DNA of 64,000 bases from Brevibacillus formosus (GCF_003013405.1 NZ_PXZL01000021.1:1-64000), one strand, 5' to 3'. Counted from the stretch's first letter, positions 54,878 through 64,000 are shown. The notes: generated by a model not told the origin, from the letters alone. A program made the numbers and translations.

Positions 54878-55303
54878 ATGCCATTTAGGTTTCGAGCTTT
54901 TTTACGAGGTTCTGAAGAGGTTCCGCCAGTCAGAACAAATGCAACAGGTACTACTAGCTTTCGATTAAGCCAGAATGGACAACGACTCGATTTTCGATTG
55001 GTCGTGAACAATTTGCGGAATTTCACGGAAGCTCATATTCATGTGGGGGCCAGAGGAGTAAATGGACCTGTTGTTGTATTCCTGTTTGGTCCTGTAACGC
55101 GTGGTATCAGTGTGAATCGGGGTGTTGTGGCTGGTTCCATTACTCAAGCTGATTTGGTTGGTCCGCTGCAGGGCAGACCCCTGTCAGAATTGATTCGGCT
55201 CATGAAGAACGGGCAAACGTATGTAAACGTGCACACGACGCAAAATCCGGATGGAGAGATTCGCGGTCAAATTAGACGTGCCCTCCGTCTCAATAAGAGG
55301 TAG
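54878..55303 (+). CDS. CHRD domain protein
   Basis: A 141-residue protein made almost entirely of one CHRD domain (FLRGSEEVPPVRTNATGTTSF; FTEAHIHVGARGVNGPVVVFLF; NVHTTQNPDGEIRGQI). No signal peptide is seen, unlike many family members. AGGAGGTGATTACT precedes the ATG at 54878. Function unknown; some sporeformer paralogues are spore-surface associated. Confidence 0.88.
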   Translation: MPFRFRAFLRGSEEVPPVRTNATGTTSFRLSQNGQRLDFRLVVNNLRNFTEAHIHVGARGVNGPVVVFLFGPVTRGISVNRGVVAGSITQADLVGPLQGRPLSELIRLMKNGQTYVNVHTTQNPDGEIRGQIRRALRLNKR

Positions 55304-55310
55304 ATGAACG

Positions 55311-55358
55311 AACACTCCTTGTCTTTGGTGCTACATGCAGACAAGGGGTGTTTTCTTA
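55311..55358 (+). terminator. Terminator after the CHRD gene
   Basis: ACTCCTTGTCT pairs with AGACAAGGGGT around an 18-base loop, followed by GTTTTCTT. Confidence 0.8.
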
Positions 55359-55426
55359 GTATTTTTGCTTGCGAACTTTTTTTGGTATGATTATCCTCAT
55401 GAAGCTTATTCAGGAGGCCATTTATT

Positions 55427-56785
55427 TTGTTATCATCCAATCAAAAGCGTCGATTGACTTCTGTTCAAATCATCGTGTTTGCCTACGTTGGGCTCATCCT
55501 GATCTCAGCGTTTCTTCTGTCATTGCCGTTTTTTCACTTGCCGGGAGTCTCTCTTTCTTTTATTGACTCTTTGTTTACCGCGGCGAGTGCCATCAGCGTT
55601 ACCGGGCTTACTGTCATTACGATTCATGAGGTTTTCAACCAGTGGGGGATTCTCTTTCTTACGTTGCTCTTCCAGGTTGGCGGGGTCGGAATCATGACAC
55701 TCGGAACGTTCATCTGGATCCTCATGGGTCAAAAAATCGGTCTGGAACAGCGCATCTGGATCGCGACGGACCACAACCGCTCCACGTTGTCCGGTCTGGT
55801 CGACCTGATGCGCAATATTCTCGTGATTGCGCTCTTAATCGAGCTAGTGGGAACTATCCTGTTAGGCAGTCATTTTATTTACGCCGGCTACTATGATGAC
55901 TGGTACACCGCGTTCTACCACGGTTACTTTGCCTCTGTCAGTGCTTTTACGAATGCCGGGTTTGACCTGCACGGAAACTCCATGCTCGACTTTACCCACG
56001 ATTACGTGTTTCAGACCATCGTGATGATCTTGATTATTTGTGGAGCGATCGGGTTTCCCGTACTCGTGGAGCTGAGAACGTATTTTTCCTATCGCCGTGC
56101 AAAAGTTCGTTTCACCTTTTCACTCTTCACCAAGATTACGACACTGACGTTCTTTTCCTTAATCGCCATTGGCGCCCTGCTCATTTTCGTTTTTGAACGA
56201 AATCAGTTTTTGGCCGATAAGACCTGGCATGAAATGTTATTCTACTCGTTGTTCCACTCCGTCTCTTCGCGAAGCGGCGGCTTGGCTACGATGGATATCA
56301 GTCTCTTGTCGACCACAACACTCATCATGCTCTCCGGGATGATGTTCATTGGCGCCTCGCCGAGCAGCGTGGGCGGGGGGATACGCACTACGACGTTCTT
56401 CGTCCTGATTGCCTCGGTTTTTGCCAACATGCGTGGCTACAAGGAAGTAAAAGTGTTCGGAAGAGAGCTTGTTGATGAGGACATTCAACGCTCCTTCACT
56501 GTCTTTTTCATCGCGATCGTCCTGGTGTTCACAGCGGTCATGCTGCTCGTCTGGCTGGAGGATTTACCTTTCCAGCACGTCTTGTTCGAGGTCTGCTCTG
56601 CTTTCGGTACGACCGGATTGTCTACTGGGATTACGGCTCAGATGGGCATAGGCGGCAAGCTTATCTTGATTATTACGATGATGATCGGACGTATCGGGAT
56701 TATCAATTTGCTCCTCTTTTTGAAGCGCAATGAACGAATCGTCCGCTACCATTATCCGAAAGAACGCATCATCATTGGTCAATAG
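55427..56785 (+). CDS. ktrB: Potassium uptake protein KtrB (TrkH family)
   Basis: Potassium channel-like uptake subunit of 452 residues with the four P-loop repeats of TrkH/KtrB (AISVTGLTV, VSAFTNAGFDLHG, SSRSGGLATMD, FGTTGLSTGIT). Needs a cytosolic KtrA partner, which is not in this window. TTG start at 55427, 10 bases after GGAGG. Confidence 0.94.
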   Translation: MLSSNQKRRLTSVQIIVFAYVGLILISAFLLSLPFFHLPGVSLSFIDSLFTAASAISVTGLTVITIHEVFNQWGILFLTLLFQVGGVGIMTLGTFIWILMGQKIGLEQRIWIATDHNRSTLSGLVDLMRNILVIALLIELVGTILLGSHFIYAGYYDDWYTAFYHGYFASVSAFTNAGFDLHGNSMLDFTHDYVFQTIVMILIICGAIGFPVLVELRTYFSYRRAKVRFTFSLFTKITTLTFFSLIAIGALLIFVFERNQFLADKTWHEMLFYSLFHSVSSRSGGLATMDISLLSTTTLIMLSGMMFIGASPSSVGGGIRTTTFFVLIASVFANMRGYKEVKVFGRELVDEDIQRSFTVFFIAIVLVFTAVMLLVWLEDLPFQHVLFEVCSAFGTTGLSTGITAQMGIGGKLILIITMMIGRIGIINLLLFLKRNERIVRYHYPKERIIIGQ

Positions 56786-56795
56786 AGGAAAGGAA

Positions 56796-56833
56796 ATCCC
56801 CCAAAGCTATGTAGCCGTTGGGGGATTTTTTCT
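56796..56833 (+). terminator. Terminator after ktrB
   Basis: CCCCCAAAG-like arm pairs with TTGGGGG, followed by ATTTTTTC. Confidence 0.8.
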
Positions 56834-56885
56834 AGAATCAAAAAGCTGGCAAGAGTACAAGCCTTTCTTGTCATCGAATGTCGGA

Positions 56886-58298
56886 TTAATACGGGCCCCA
56901 GTTAATCAATACCCCGATCACGATAAACACGATGGAGAGAACTGTCCATACCGCTGTGAGCGGGAGCATGAACTTCAGCCATTTTCCATAAGAAATGCCA
57001 CTCATCGCCAAAATACTCATCAGAACACCTGAGGTCGGGTTAATGCAGTTGACCACACCTTCTCCGAGCATCAAAGCCTCTACTGCTACCTGGCGCGTAA
57101 TGCCCATCAGGTCAGCCAATGGTGCCAACAACGGCATCAGCATAACGGCTTCACCTGAACCGGACGAAATCAAGAAGTGCAGCCCGGCGCTTCCGAGGAA
57201 CATCCCAATCGCCCCTGCCATCGGTGAGAGCGGCTCCAGAATGGTAGCGAGCCCGTACACGATGGTATCGAGGAACTTCCCATCTTCCAAAATGACCGTG
57301 ACCGCTCGTGCCATACCGACAATCAAAGCCCCATAAATCAGTCCCTGACAGCCTTTTAAGAACGTTTTGGCGATATCGTTGCCGCTCATCTTGTTGAGCA
57401 AGCCTACTCCGATCGCAATAAAAATAAAGATTCCGGACATCTCGTTTACGTCCCATTTGAACAAGATCGTGCAGACGATAAAACCAATGAGAACGATCCC
57501 CGTAAACGCCAAGATCAATTTGTGACGAGTAGTAAAATCAACATTTTTCGTATCTACTTCCATCGTGGTTGAACCACTATCAGAAGGAAAGAGCTCACCC
57601 CCCAAGATACTCTTGTTTTGACGAACCTTACGCGCGTAACGCCCGATGTACAGGATGGTGACGATCACAAACGTAACATAAATGATGGTGCGGTAGCCGA
57701 TACCTGAAAACAGCGGCAGCTCCGCGATTTCTTGGGACAAGCCCAGCGTTCCTGGAAAAGCAATTGTCGTATTGAATCCGGCATACACACCCAGATAAAT
57801 CAGAGCCACACCGAAAATCGCATCCATTTTCATCGCTCTCGCAATCATGATGCCAAGCGGAACGAAAGCAATGACGGAGTTGACGATGACACCCAACGTA
57901 CCCAATACCGAAAAGACGGAAGTGATCAAAATAACCAGCAGCCACTCTCTATTTCCCAGTTTTCGGACCATGGTCAGAATCGCTGCGTTGAGTGCACCTG
58001 TCTTATCCAAAACAGCTAAAGCACCGCCTGTGAACAAAACGAGGAAGATGATCGGCGCGCCTTTGACCATCCCTGTCTGGATCGCGGTAAAAAACTCGAT
58101 AAAGCCTGTAGGATTCGGCTCCACCGCATGATAGCTGCCCGGAACAACCGTCGTCACATTGCCGTTTTTTACACGGTCAAATTCTCCAGTCGGGACCACA
58201 TAGGTAGCCAACGCACATAGAAGTAAGATGCAAAACAAAAGGACGTAGGCGTCTAGCCGAAATAAGCTTTTCTTTTTTAGTTGCTTGCTCTCTGTCAT
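56886..58298 (-). CDS. yfcC: YfcC family transporter
   Basis: A 470-residue, about 12-helix membrane protein of the YfcC/C4-dicarboxylate (DcuC-like) superfamily, with LFCILLLCALATYVVPTGEFDR and SGSGEAVMLMPLLAPLADLMG as typical segments. Probably transports a carboxylate or peptide-like compound; its cotranscription with an M20 amidohydrolase suggests an acylated amino acid or peptide substrate. Confidence 0.88.
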   Translation of the reverse strand: MTESKQLKKKSLFRLDAYVLLFCILLLCALATYVVPTGEFDRVKNGNVTTVVPGSYHAVEPNPTGFIEFFTAIQTGMVKGAPIIFLVLFTGGALAVLDKTGALNAAILTMVRKLGNREWLLVILITSVFSVLGTLGVIVNSVIAFVPLGIMIARAMKMDAIFGVALIYLGVYAGFNTTIAFPGTLGLSQEIAELPLFSGIGYRTIIYVTFVIVTILYIGRYARKVRQNKSILGGELFPSDSGSTTMEVDTKNVDFTTRHKLILAFTGIVLIGFIVCTILFKWDVNEMSGIFIFIAIGVGLLNKMSGNDIAKTFLKGCQGLIYGALIVGMARAVTVILEDGKFLDTIVYGLATILEPLSPMAGAIGMFLGSAGLHFLISSGSGEAVMLMPLLAPLADLMGITRQVAVEALMLGEGVVNCINPTSGVLMSILAMSGISYGKWLKFMLPLTAVWTVLSIVFIVIGVLINWGPY

Positions 58299-58328
58299 AA
58301 GGTAACCCCCTGCGTGTGTAGCGGTTCT

Positions 58329-59462
58329 CTAAGAATGTTGGGCTGCTTCATAAATCGCAGCTGTCATGATTTTTGCCCCATAAATCAAGGCATCCGTCTG
58401 AAAAGTCATCTGTGGATGATGCAGAACAGGTGTGAGCCCACATCCCAGACCAATCATCGTGGTAGCCAGCTCAGGGCGGTGGATCGCGTAAAAATGGAAG
58501 TCTTCTCCGCCTGGCGTCACACATATATCGGCAATTTTGTCCTCACCCAGCACTTGCCCAATTGCCTTTTGCGCTACTTGGATCATGTTCGCATTGGCGA
58601 CCGCAGCTGGTGTGACTCCCGACCATTCCCACTCCACATCCATGCCCATCAAAGCCCCTGTCTGACTCATGGCATGCTCTGTTTTTCTTCGCAATTCTGC
58701 CATGCCTTCATTGGACTGGGCACGTACATCGAGGCTAAAGGTCGCTCGATCAGGGATAACGTTTACTGTTTCTCCCCCTGCTTGCAATTGGGTCATCTTC
58801 ACGGAAAAAGAGCATCCGTCTTGCAGACGAATGTTTTGCAACGCCTGGACCAAAAACGAAGCGGCTTCGATGACATTTTTACCGAGCGCCGGACGTGCTC
58901 CGTGTGCTTGCAGACCTGTAATCGTCCCTCTGATGGAGCTAGACGATCCATGCAAAATCGCTGGAGCAGCACTACCATACGGGACTTCCATTTCCGGGCG
59001 CAGATGGACGCCGATCAGCTTTGTCACGCCTTCGAGGGCACCATCCTTCATCATCTGCAAGGCTCCGCCCATCTTCTCTTCAGCAGGCTGGAATAGAAAG
59101 CGCATCGTTTTCGGCGGCACCGCTCCGCTTGCTTGAATAGCAAGGGCGCTGTAGAGAGCCAGTGTCGAGTGAGCATCGTGTCCGCATGAGTGATTCGGTC
59201 TCACTACGCCGTCCACTTCCTGCACGAGTGCATCCATATCCGCTCGCAAAGCCACGATTTCAGCATTCTTCCCAGGAATCTCAGCATAAAAGCCGTGGTG
59301 CCCCTCGAAGCGTGTGACGGCAATACCAGCGGCCTCCAAGCGTTCCCGCAAATATCTCGCTGTTTTCTCCTCGTGCCAGCTCGGCTCCGCTAATTGATGC
59401 AAATCTTCGTATGTTCGCACTATTTCGTCGCGATGCTCGTCCATGTATAAGAACGGATTCAT
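58329..59462 (-). CDS. M20 family amidohydrolase (N-acyl amino acid amidohydrolase type)
   Basis: A zinc peptidase-family hydrolase of about 377 residues cleaving N-acyl amino acids or aminoacyl conjugates (HQLAEPSWHEEKTARYLRE; ALRADMDALVQEVDG; NHSCGHDAHSTLAL; FLFQPAEEKMGGA; GGEDFHFYA). The start is uncertain: codons at 59474 and 59471 lie too close to AGGAGG, and ATG 59462 is 12 bases away. First gene behind a sigma-54 promoter. Confidence 0.9.
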   Translation of the reverse strand: MNPFLYMDEHRDEIVRTYEDLHQLAEPSWHEEKTARYLRERLEAAGIAVTRFEGHHGFYAEIPGKNAEIVALRADMDALVQEVDGVVRPNHSCGHDAHSTLALYSALAIQASGAVPPKTMRFLFQPAEEKMGGALQMMKDGALEGVTKLIGVHLRPEMEVPYGSAAPAILHGSSSSIRGTITGLQAHGARPALGKNVIEAASFLVQALQNIRLQDGCSFSVKMTQLQAGGETVNVIPDRATFSLDVRAQSNEGMAELRRKTEHAMSQTGALMGMDVEWEWSGVTPAAVANANMIQVAQKAIGQVLGEDKIADICVTPGGEDFHFYAIHRPELATTMIGLGCGLTPVLHHPQMTFQTDALIYGAKIMTAAIYEAAQHS

Positions 59463-59520
59463 CCGATTCATCATCCTCCTTGATGTCTCTCTAGTATCTC
59501 TTTTTGTTCTACCGAATGTA

Positions 59521-59538
59521 TAGCAATAATTGTGCCAA
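59521..59538 (-). promoter_or_regulatory. Sigma-54 (-24/-12) promoter of the amidohydrolase-yfcC operon
   Basis: The minus strand reads TTGGCACAATTATTGCTA, a near-perfect match to TGGCAC-N5-TTGCT, about 60 bases before the amidohydrolase start. The divergent enhancer-binding regulator is its likely activator. Confidence 0.9.
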
Positions 59539-59572
59539 GACTGTATTGTTATAAAAGTTAAGCATTTCTGAA

Positions 59573-59600
59573 CAATTCCGTATTTTTAGGTTATAATATA
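59573..59600 (+). promoter_or_regulatory. Sigma-A-type promoter of the regulator gene
   Basis: TATAAT is clear; a partial -35 (TGAACA) lies 17 bases upstream of it. Drives the plus-strand regulator. Confidence 0.5.
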
Positions 59601-59679
59601 GGTTGTTCTTTGTAGATATCCCATCCAATATTTCCACCCAAATCAAAAAGCTATTCGGCAGATATAAAGGAGTCACATC

Positions 59680-61779
59680 ATGATAAAACAGAAACCATGC
59701 ATCTTGTTGATGACCCGACTGGAGACGATCAGCCTGCTATTTGCAAACACACTCACGTCTTTTTTCGGCAACCGTTTGGACATCATTCGAAACCACATGC
59801 AAGAACGGCTTCACCCGAGTGTATACGATGAAGTTGATCTCATCCTCGTTTCGGACACGAGTCTCTTGCACGATCAGCCAGCTCCTCCGTCAGACATCCC
59901 CGTGCTGCTAGCAAGGCGCACGATTGACATTAACAAATTGGATCAACTCATGGATTTGACGCCAGGAACTCGCTGTCTCTTTGTTTCCAACTCCATCGAA
60001 ATGGTAGAAGGCGCGATTGAGCTCTTGTTTCATCTCGGATTTTCTCATCTGACATTTGTGCCGTACGTGCCCGATACCGAGACCCCGCTTCCTGAAAAAG
60101 ATCAAATAGATGTCGCTGTCTGTCATGGGCTCAGGGAGCTGATTCCTGGTCATTTTGAAAACGTCATTGAATTAGGGCACCGCCCTTTGGATTTGACGAC
60201 GATCTTTGATATTTCTCGCCTGCTTGACCTGTCTCCGGATAAGGCAAACCTGTACACGGCTGACTTCATCAGTGATTTCGTCCATATCGGGCGCAAGCTG
60301 ACCAACTCGGTACACAATGAACGGAAGCTAAATGAAAAGCTGAGCTCCATTTTAAATGCCGTTCATGAAGGCATCATTGGCACAGATGCCACTGGGAATA
60401 TCACTGTGCTGAACAAGGAAGCCGAGAAAATTTTGCATATAACGGAAGCAACCTGCATCGGACGAAATGTAGCGGAGGTCATTCCCGAATTTCTTATTCT
60501 AGAGGTAGTAGAGTCACACACAGAAGTAACGAAGCAAGTATTGGAATTCCGCGATTTGTACCTCTTGGTTACCAAGATTCCCACGTTCTTGGATGATCAA
60601 TTTCTGGGCGCGGTCATTACCTTTCAAGACGTGACGAAGGTACAGCAGCTCGAACAGGAAATACGGACGAAGAGTGCCAATCTCGGACTGATGACCAAGT
60701 ATTCGTTTGACAATATCATCGGCAAAAGCCCGTCTATTCAGGCCAACAAGCGAGTCGCAACCAAGCTTGCCGAAAGCGACTTTACGATACTCATTACAGG
60801 GGAAAACGGAACCGGGAAGGAAGTTTTTGCCCAAGCCATCCATCAACACTCGACACGCCGTGACGGTCCGTTCGTCCCCGTCAATTTTGCAGGGCTGACC
60901 GAGAGCTTGGTAGAGAGCGAATTGTTCGGGTACGAGGAAGGTTCTTTTACCGGAGCACGAAAAGGTGGAAAGATGGGGCTATTCGAGCTGGCTCACAACG
61001 GGACCATTTTTCTGGACGAGATTGGGGATGCCCCACTCAGCATCCAAGCGTCACTGCTTCGCGTTCTCCAGGAAAAGCAGGTCATGCGCGTAGGGGGCTA
61101 TCGTGTCATTCCAGTCAACGTCCGCGTCATCGCCGCTACAAATTGCAATCTGATGGAAATGGTCAAAAAAGGGACGTTTCGCGAGGATTTGTACTACAGA
61201 CTGAACGTCCTGCCGTTGCACATCCAGCCCTTGCGTGATCGTCCAGATGATATTTTGGTGCTAATCGATTATTTTTTGCAGAAAAAAAAGCAGCGTCTGT
61301 CCTTCTCCCGAGAAGTGACGGAACAACTACTCCGTTACGATTGGCCAGGCAATATTCGCGAGCTGGAAAATTTCATTCACTATGCAGTCGTCATCGCAGA
61401 GGGGAATCAGGTGGAGCTATCTCATTTACCGGAGCGTTTTTTTGTGGGGCATGTCTCTACTCCACCACTTCTCTCTAACCGGAATGATACGTTGGAAGAT
61501 ACAATCCGGTATTTGTCCAGGCAAGGCTCCTTGGTAGATTACGCAGCGATCCTGCAAGTACTGTCCGATTGCTACAAGCGTCAGGAGCGTATTGGGCGCA
61601 GCGCCCTGCACGCGAGGATAGAGAGTCCGACCACCTTGACTGAAGCCCAAATCAGGCACAAGCTGACCGTGCTGGACCGCTCTGGATGCGTCTCCATCGG
61701 GGTCAAGAAGCAAGGGACGCAGATTACTGCGTTTGGGCAGCAGGTGTTGGCTGCTTTGCTGATTGCAACGAAGGGGTAA
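59680..61779 (+). CDS. Sigma-54-dependent enhancer-binding regulator with PAS domain
   Basis: A 699-residue activator: an N-terminal PrpR-like sensory region (about 1-200), PAS (about 225-335; IIGTDATGNITVLNKEAEKILHI), an AAA+ domain with Walker A GENGTGKE and a GSFTGA variant of the sigma-contact loop GAFTGA, and an unusual C-terminal part (LTEAQIRHKLTVLDRSGCV) that looks like a winged helix instead of a Fis-type HTH. AAAGGAG precedes the ATG. Divergent from its likely target operon. Confidence 0.9.
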   Translation: MIKQKPCILLMTRLETISLLFANTLTSFFGNRLDIIRNHMQERLHPSVYDEVDLILVSDTSLLHDQPAPPSDIPVLLARRTIDINKLDQLMDLTPGTRCLFVSNSIEMVEGAIELLFHLGFSHLTFVPYVPDTETPLPEKDQIDVAVCHGLRELIPGHFENVIELGHRPLDLTTIFDISRLLDLSPDKANLYTADFISDFVHIGRKLTNSVHNERKLNEKLSSILNAVHEGIIGTDATGNITVLNKEAEKILHITEATCIGRNVAEVIPEFLILEVVESHTEVTKQVLEFRDLYLLVTKIPTFLDDQFLGAVITFQDVTKVQQLEQEIRTKSANLGLMTKYSFDNIIGKSPSIQANKRVATKLAESDFTILITGENGTGKEVFAQAIHQHSTRRDGPFVPVNFAGLTESLVESELFGYEEGSFTGARKGGKMGLFELAHNGTIFLDEIGDAPLSIQASLLRVLQEKQVMRVGGYRVIPVNVRVIAATNCNLMEMVKKGTFREDLYYRLNVLPLHIQPLRDRPDDILVLIDYFLQKKKQRLSFSREVTEQLLRYDWPGNIRELENFIHYAVVIAEGNQVELSHLPERFFVGHVSTPPLLSNRNDTLEDTIRYLSRQGSLVDYAAILQVLSDCYKRQERIGRSALHARIESPTTLTEAQIRHKLTVLDRSGCVSIGVKKQGTQITAFGQQVLAALLIATKG

Positions 61780-61815
61780 TCACTGTTGTCTTCCAACGAT
61801 TGTGGAGCCCGAAGC

Positions 61816-61884
61816 CCTGCCACATGTTTTCCAGTAGCCTGTATCCTCTCTTCTTTCGGGCGTCTCCTTTCAAACATGTGGCAG
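61816..61884 (+). other. 14-bp perfect inverted repeat downstream of the regulator
   Basis: CCTGCCACATGTTT pairs with AAACATGTGGCAGG across a loop of about 40 bases, followed by ACTTCTTT. It may act as terminator; the long loop is unusual. Confidence 0.55.
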
Positions 61885-61997
61885 GACTTCTTTATAACAA
61901 TGTTATCTTCATTTTTTAAGCCATTTTGTCAGTGCATACAAAGGAGTTTCATTTATACACTTCTTGAATCACCCTCGAGATGTTAACCAAGGCCACG

Positions 61998-62176
61998 TAG
62001 GAAGAAGTGCATTTCCAGTCCAAGCGCCTTTGGAGCCCTACCCAGCTTCGGAATAAATGGCGGGGAATTTCAGCTTCACCTATGGAATCCTTCAACGAAA
62101 CTTCTGCGTTTGAAGCGCTCCCGCCATTTACTCCGAAGCGCAGACTGGAAATGCACTTCTTCCCTCCACTACAGCA
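61998..62176 (-). repeat. Long-hairpin element, copy D
   Basis: Read on the minus strand it begins CTGTAGTGGAGG. The outer stem is 20 bp and perfect (62001-62020 with 62143-62162). The inner stem shares the CCGCCATTTA motif with copy C, and the 3' motif is TGGGTAGGGCTCC. Lacks the small hairpin that precedes the inner stem in copies A-C. Between convergent genes. Confidence 0.8.
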
Positions 62177-62192
62177 CCGATACCAACATATG

Positions 62193-62229
62193 AAAAAGCG
62201 GAAAGCTTTAGCTCCTCCGCTTTTTTCAT
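62193..62229. terminator. Bidirectional terminator
   Basis: GAAAAAGCGGA pairs with TCCGCTTTTTTC around a short loop, giving U tracts on both strands. Confidence 0.8.
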
Positions 62230-62237
62230 GAATCCAC

Positions 62238-62732
62238 CTAAGTAGTCACGATGGACGACTCTATTTTTTCTGGTTCAATCATAGGCAAAATCGGCAGCTC
62301 CATCAAATTCCGATGCTTGCCCGGCCCGTAGTAATCCTGTTCAGCATGAGCCAGACGAAAACCATAGGCAGACAGTGCGCGAATAGAGGATGCGTTCGTT
62401 TCACTCACCGTAACCTGCACGGTGCGAAGTGTTGGAAACTGGCGCAGGGCTTGCAGTCTGGCTTCGATTAGCCGCTTGCCGATACCTTGGCCTTGAAACT
62501 CCTTGCTCACATTGCTGAACAGAAGCCAGCCAGTCGTCTGGTACATATCAATGCCGGCGCAGCTAAAACCGATGAGCTCGCCGTTATAGGTCGCCTTGAA
62601 AATCAGCTCAGGAAACAGCTCCATATATTTTTTCAGCTCATGCAAGTTCATTCGATCGGGTAATGTCATATCCGCCAACGTAATCATTTCCGCAAAATCA
62701 TCTCTTATGACGCGCTCAATCCGCACTTCCAC
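62238..62732 (-). CDS. GNAT family N-acetyltransferase
   Basis: A 164-residue acetyltransferase with the acetyl-CoA site NVSKEFQGQGIGKRLIEARLQAL and the C-terminal NASSIRALSAYGFRLAHAEQDYY. GTG start at 62732, 8 bases after AGGAGG. Substrate unknown. Confidence 0.87.
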   Translation of the reverse strand: MEVRIERVIRDDFAEMITLADMTLPDRMNLHELKKYMELFPELIFKATYNGELIGFSCAGIDMYQTTGWLLFSNVSKEFQGQGIGKRLIEARLQALRQFPTLRTVQVTVSETNASSIRALSAYGFRLAHAEQDYYGPGKHRNLMELPILPMIEPEKIESSIVTT

Positions 62733-62838
62733 CCTACCCGCCTCCTGTACATTCGCTCTTACATTTACACTGTAGCAAACAGGTATAAAGCTGGAATGGA
62801 TGGCGTGTGAAGGTCATGTAAAATTCACGAGCCAGTGG

Positions 62839-63707
62839 CTATTTTATCGGAATATAGATGCTCATCTTTATCGCATCTGGAAAACGAGAGCCCCACACAT
62901 CTGTCACTTCGAAATCGGGTCCCTCGCCTCTCTGTAATTCGAATTCGGCAACCACGTCCCGTAAATGTACCTGCGTGTGTTTTGCACGAGATCGACCTCC
63001 CCGTTCACCTTGAATTCCGCATATTTCCCCGCAGGCAGAACAAGTGAAATGAAGCCCTCTGGCAGTTCTTCTGGAAAGCCTTGCACAGCCTCTCCCACAA
63101 CAAAGGAAAAGCTACCGTCATCCTCAAATTCGCAGGAGATTCCGTACGACATGTCTGCCGCCGCTTTATTTGGAATCCGCAAAAAATCTTGATTGCTGCC
63201 AAACGCTTGATAGAAGCCCAGGATGTCCGTGAAATACTTTTCATCCTGCAAGCTCGTCCGGTATCTGCGCCCAATGATTAAAATTTCGTCCAATGTCGTG
63301 ATCGTCGGTTTGTTCATCGTGATCTCTCCTTTGATTGTTTGGCGAAAAGTCAAGAAGTCCATTTTGGCTTGGTAGGGCAGCGATCGATTTTCTTTGCGAT
63401 ATCTTCCAGGTGTAATGCCGAACTGCTTCTCGAAAGCGCGAGTCAATGCTTCCTGCGACTGATATTGATAGGTCACAGCAATTTCGAGCACATTGTCACT
63501 TGTGTTTTTTAGCGCAAGTGCAGCTTCCGACAATCTGCGCTTGCGAATGTACTCCTGTACGCTGAAGCCTGAGATTGCCTGAAACAGCCGTTGAAAATGA
63601 AACGCAGAGAAATGCGCCCTGGAAGCAATATCTGTGATGTTCATTTCTTCCTGAAGATGCTCTTCCACATAATCAATCGCGTCCTGAATCCGCTTGTACG
63701 TGTCCAT
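62839..63707 (-). pseudogene. AraC-type regulator with GyrI-like domain, C-terminally frameshifted
   Basis: The first 267 residues hold an AraC HTH pair (AHFSAFHFQRLFQAISGFSVQEYIRKRRLSE; VTYQYQSQEALTRAFEKQFGITPGRY) and a GyrI-like effector domain. The frame ends at 62904 with RDPISK. One frame over, the DNA encodes the expected ending (GPDFEVTDVWG, then a YIPIK-type end) to a stop at 62839. So the last residues of the effector domain are lost by an indel near 62930, or the sequence has an error there. Confidence 0.85.
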
Positions 63708-63789
63708 CTTTGACTTCCTTCACCTATTTTTCTTTAGTATGCGGGAGATCACTGGCCTTTTTTTGATCAACTGTGCTATCTTTCAAGAT

Positions 63790-64000
63790 TTACGTCGTCA
63801 GTCGCTCTACCAATTCGGGCGTCAGTTCCTTCTCTTCCTTTTTCCCATCCAACTGCTGTCTCCAAATCCGCTCATGCAGCATCTCAAATGCGTATTTTCC
63901 CATCAACGTACTGGAGCTGGATACGGTGGTGATCTCTAGTAATTCTCCGATTGGCTGATCATCGCAACCGACTACGGCTAAGTCTTCCGGTACGCGAATC
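63790..64000 (-). CDS. LacI family transcriptional repressor, C-terminal part
   Basis: The last 69 residues of a LacI/GalR regulator's periplasmic-binding-like domain (IRVPEDLAVVGCDDQPIGELLEITTVSS, then MGKYAFEMLHERI), where VGCDD is diagnostic. The N-terminus lies beyond the window. Target unknown. Confidence 0.85.
   Translation of the reverse strand, partial: IRVPEDLAVVGCDDQPIGELLEITTVSSSSTLMGKYAFEMLHERIWRQQLDGKKEEKELTPELVERLTT

Noticed and set aside
54784..55303. Minus-strand frames over the CHRD gene
   Set aside because: The plus-strand CHRD gene has a strong ribosome site and a recognisable domain.

Overview
The window looks like a chromosomal segment of an endospore-forming member of the Bacillales, most likely Brevibacillus or a close Paenibacillaceae relative. 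That placement is inference from gene content: a minor small acid-soluble spore protein (SspK type), spore-coat transglutaminase Tgl, YqkE, DUF3905, Bacillus-type TPP and guanidine-I riboswitches, strong AGGAGG ribosome sites and mid-range GC. No rRNA, tRNA, CRISPR array or intact transposase gene was recognised.

Layout. 1-6.4 kb: a truncated long-hairpin element, a TPP riboswitch with terminator, a glucose-6-phosphate isomerase fused to an excisionase-type DNA-binding domain, a YknXYZ/MacAB-like exporter and small spore or cytosolic genes. 6.4-10 kb: a gene-poor, AT-rich accessory patch with gene relics, direct repeats, a secreted protein paired with a two-helix membrane peptide, and three tiny single-span membrane proteins, one with a possible frameshift site. 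10-21 kb: DUF3905, a HesB/YneR-like protein, a site-2 protease, a CNNM/CorC protein, a CDF transporter, a guanidine riboswitch with its paired SMR exporter, and a sigma-54 two-component system beside a short-chain fatty acid transporter with a clear -24/-12 promoter. 21-32 kb: tyrosine phosphatase, hydrolase, HxlR regulator, a tail-to-tail pair of hairpin elements, MotAB, ZIP transporter, a variant peptide deformylase with its HTH neighbour, flavin reductase-like protein, ankyrin lipoprotein, chemoreceptor, amine oxidase and Tgl.

32-45 kb: a further hairpin element, an acetyltransferase remnant, DMT permease, CidR-CidA-CidB, Big_2 surface protein, ROK regulator, MetA, glutamate dehydrogenase, nicotinate phosphoribosyltransferase, MOSC protein and RluF. 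45-64 kb: cold shock protein, a MocR regulator divergent from a DMT permease, an ECF sigma/anti-sigma pair, a heterodimeric YheI/YheH ABC exporter, a 24-residue ORF with its own signals, a CHRD protein, KtrB, a second sigma-54 regulon (enhancer-binding regulator divergent from an M20 amidohydrolase and YfcC transporter), another hairpin element, a frameshifted AraC/GyrI-like regulator and the end of a LacI-type repressor.

The least explained feature is a family of long hairpin elements (four complete copies, one cut by the window edge). They share short 5' and 3' motifs and one architecture, but the sequences of their long, near-perfect stems differ between copies while pairing is preserved. 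They may be a structured non-coding RNA family or a non-autonomous mobile element.
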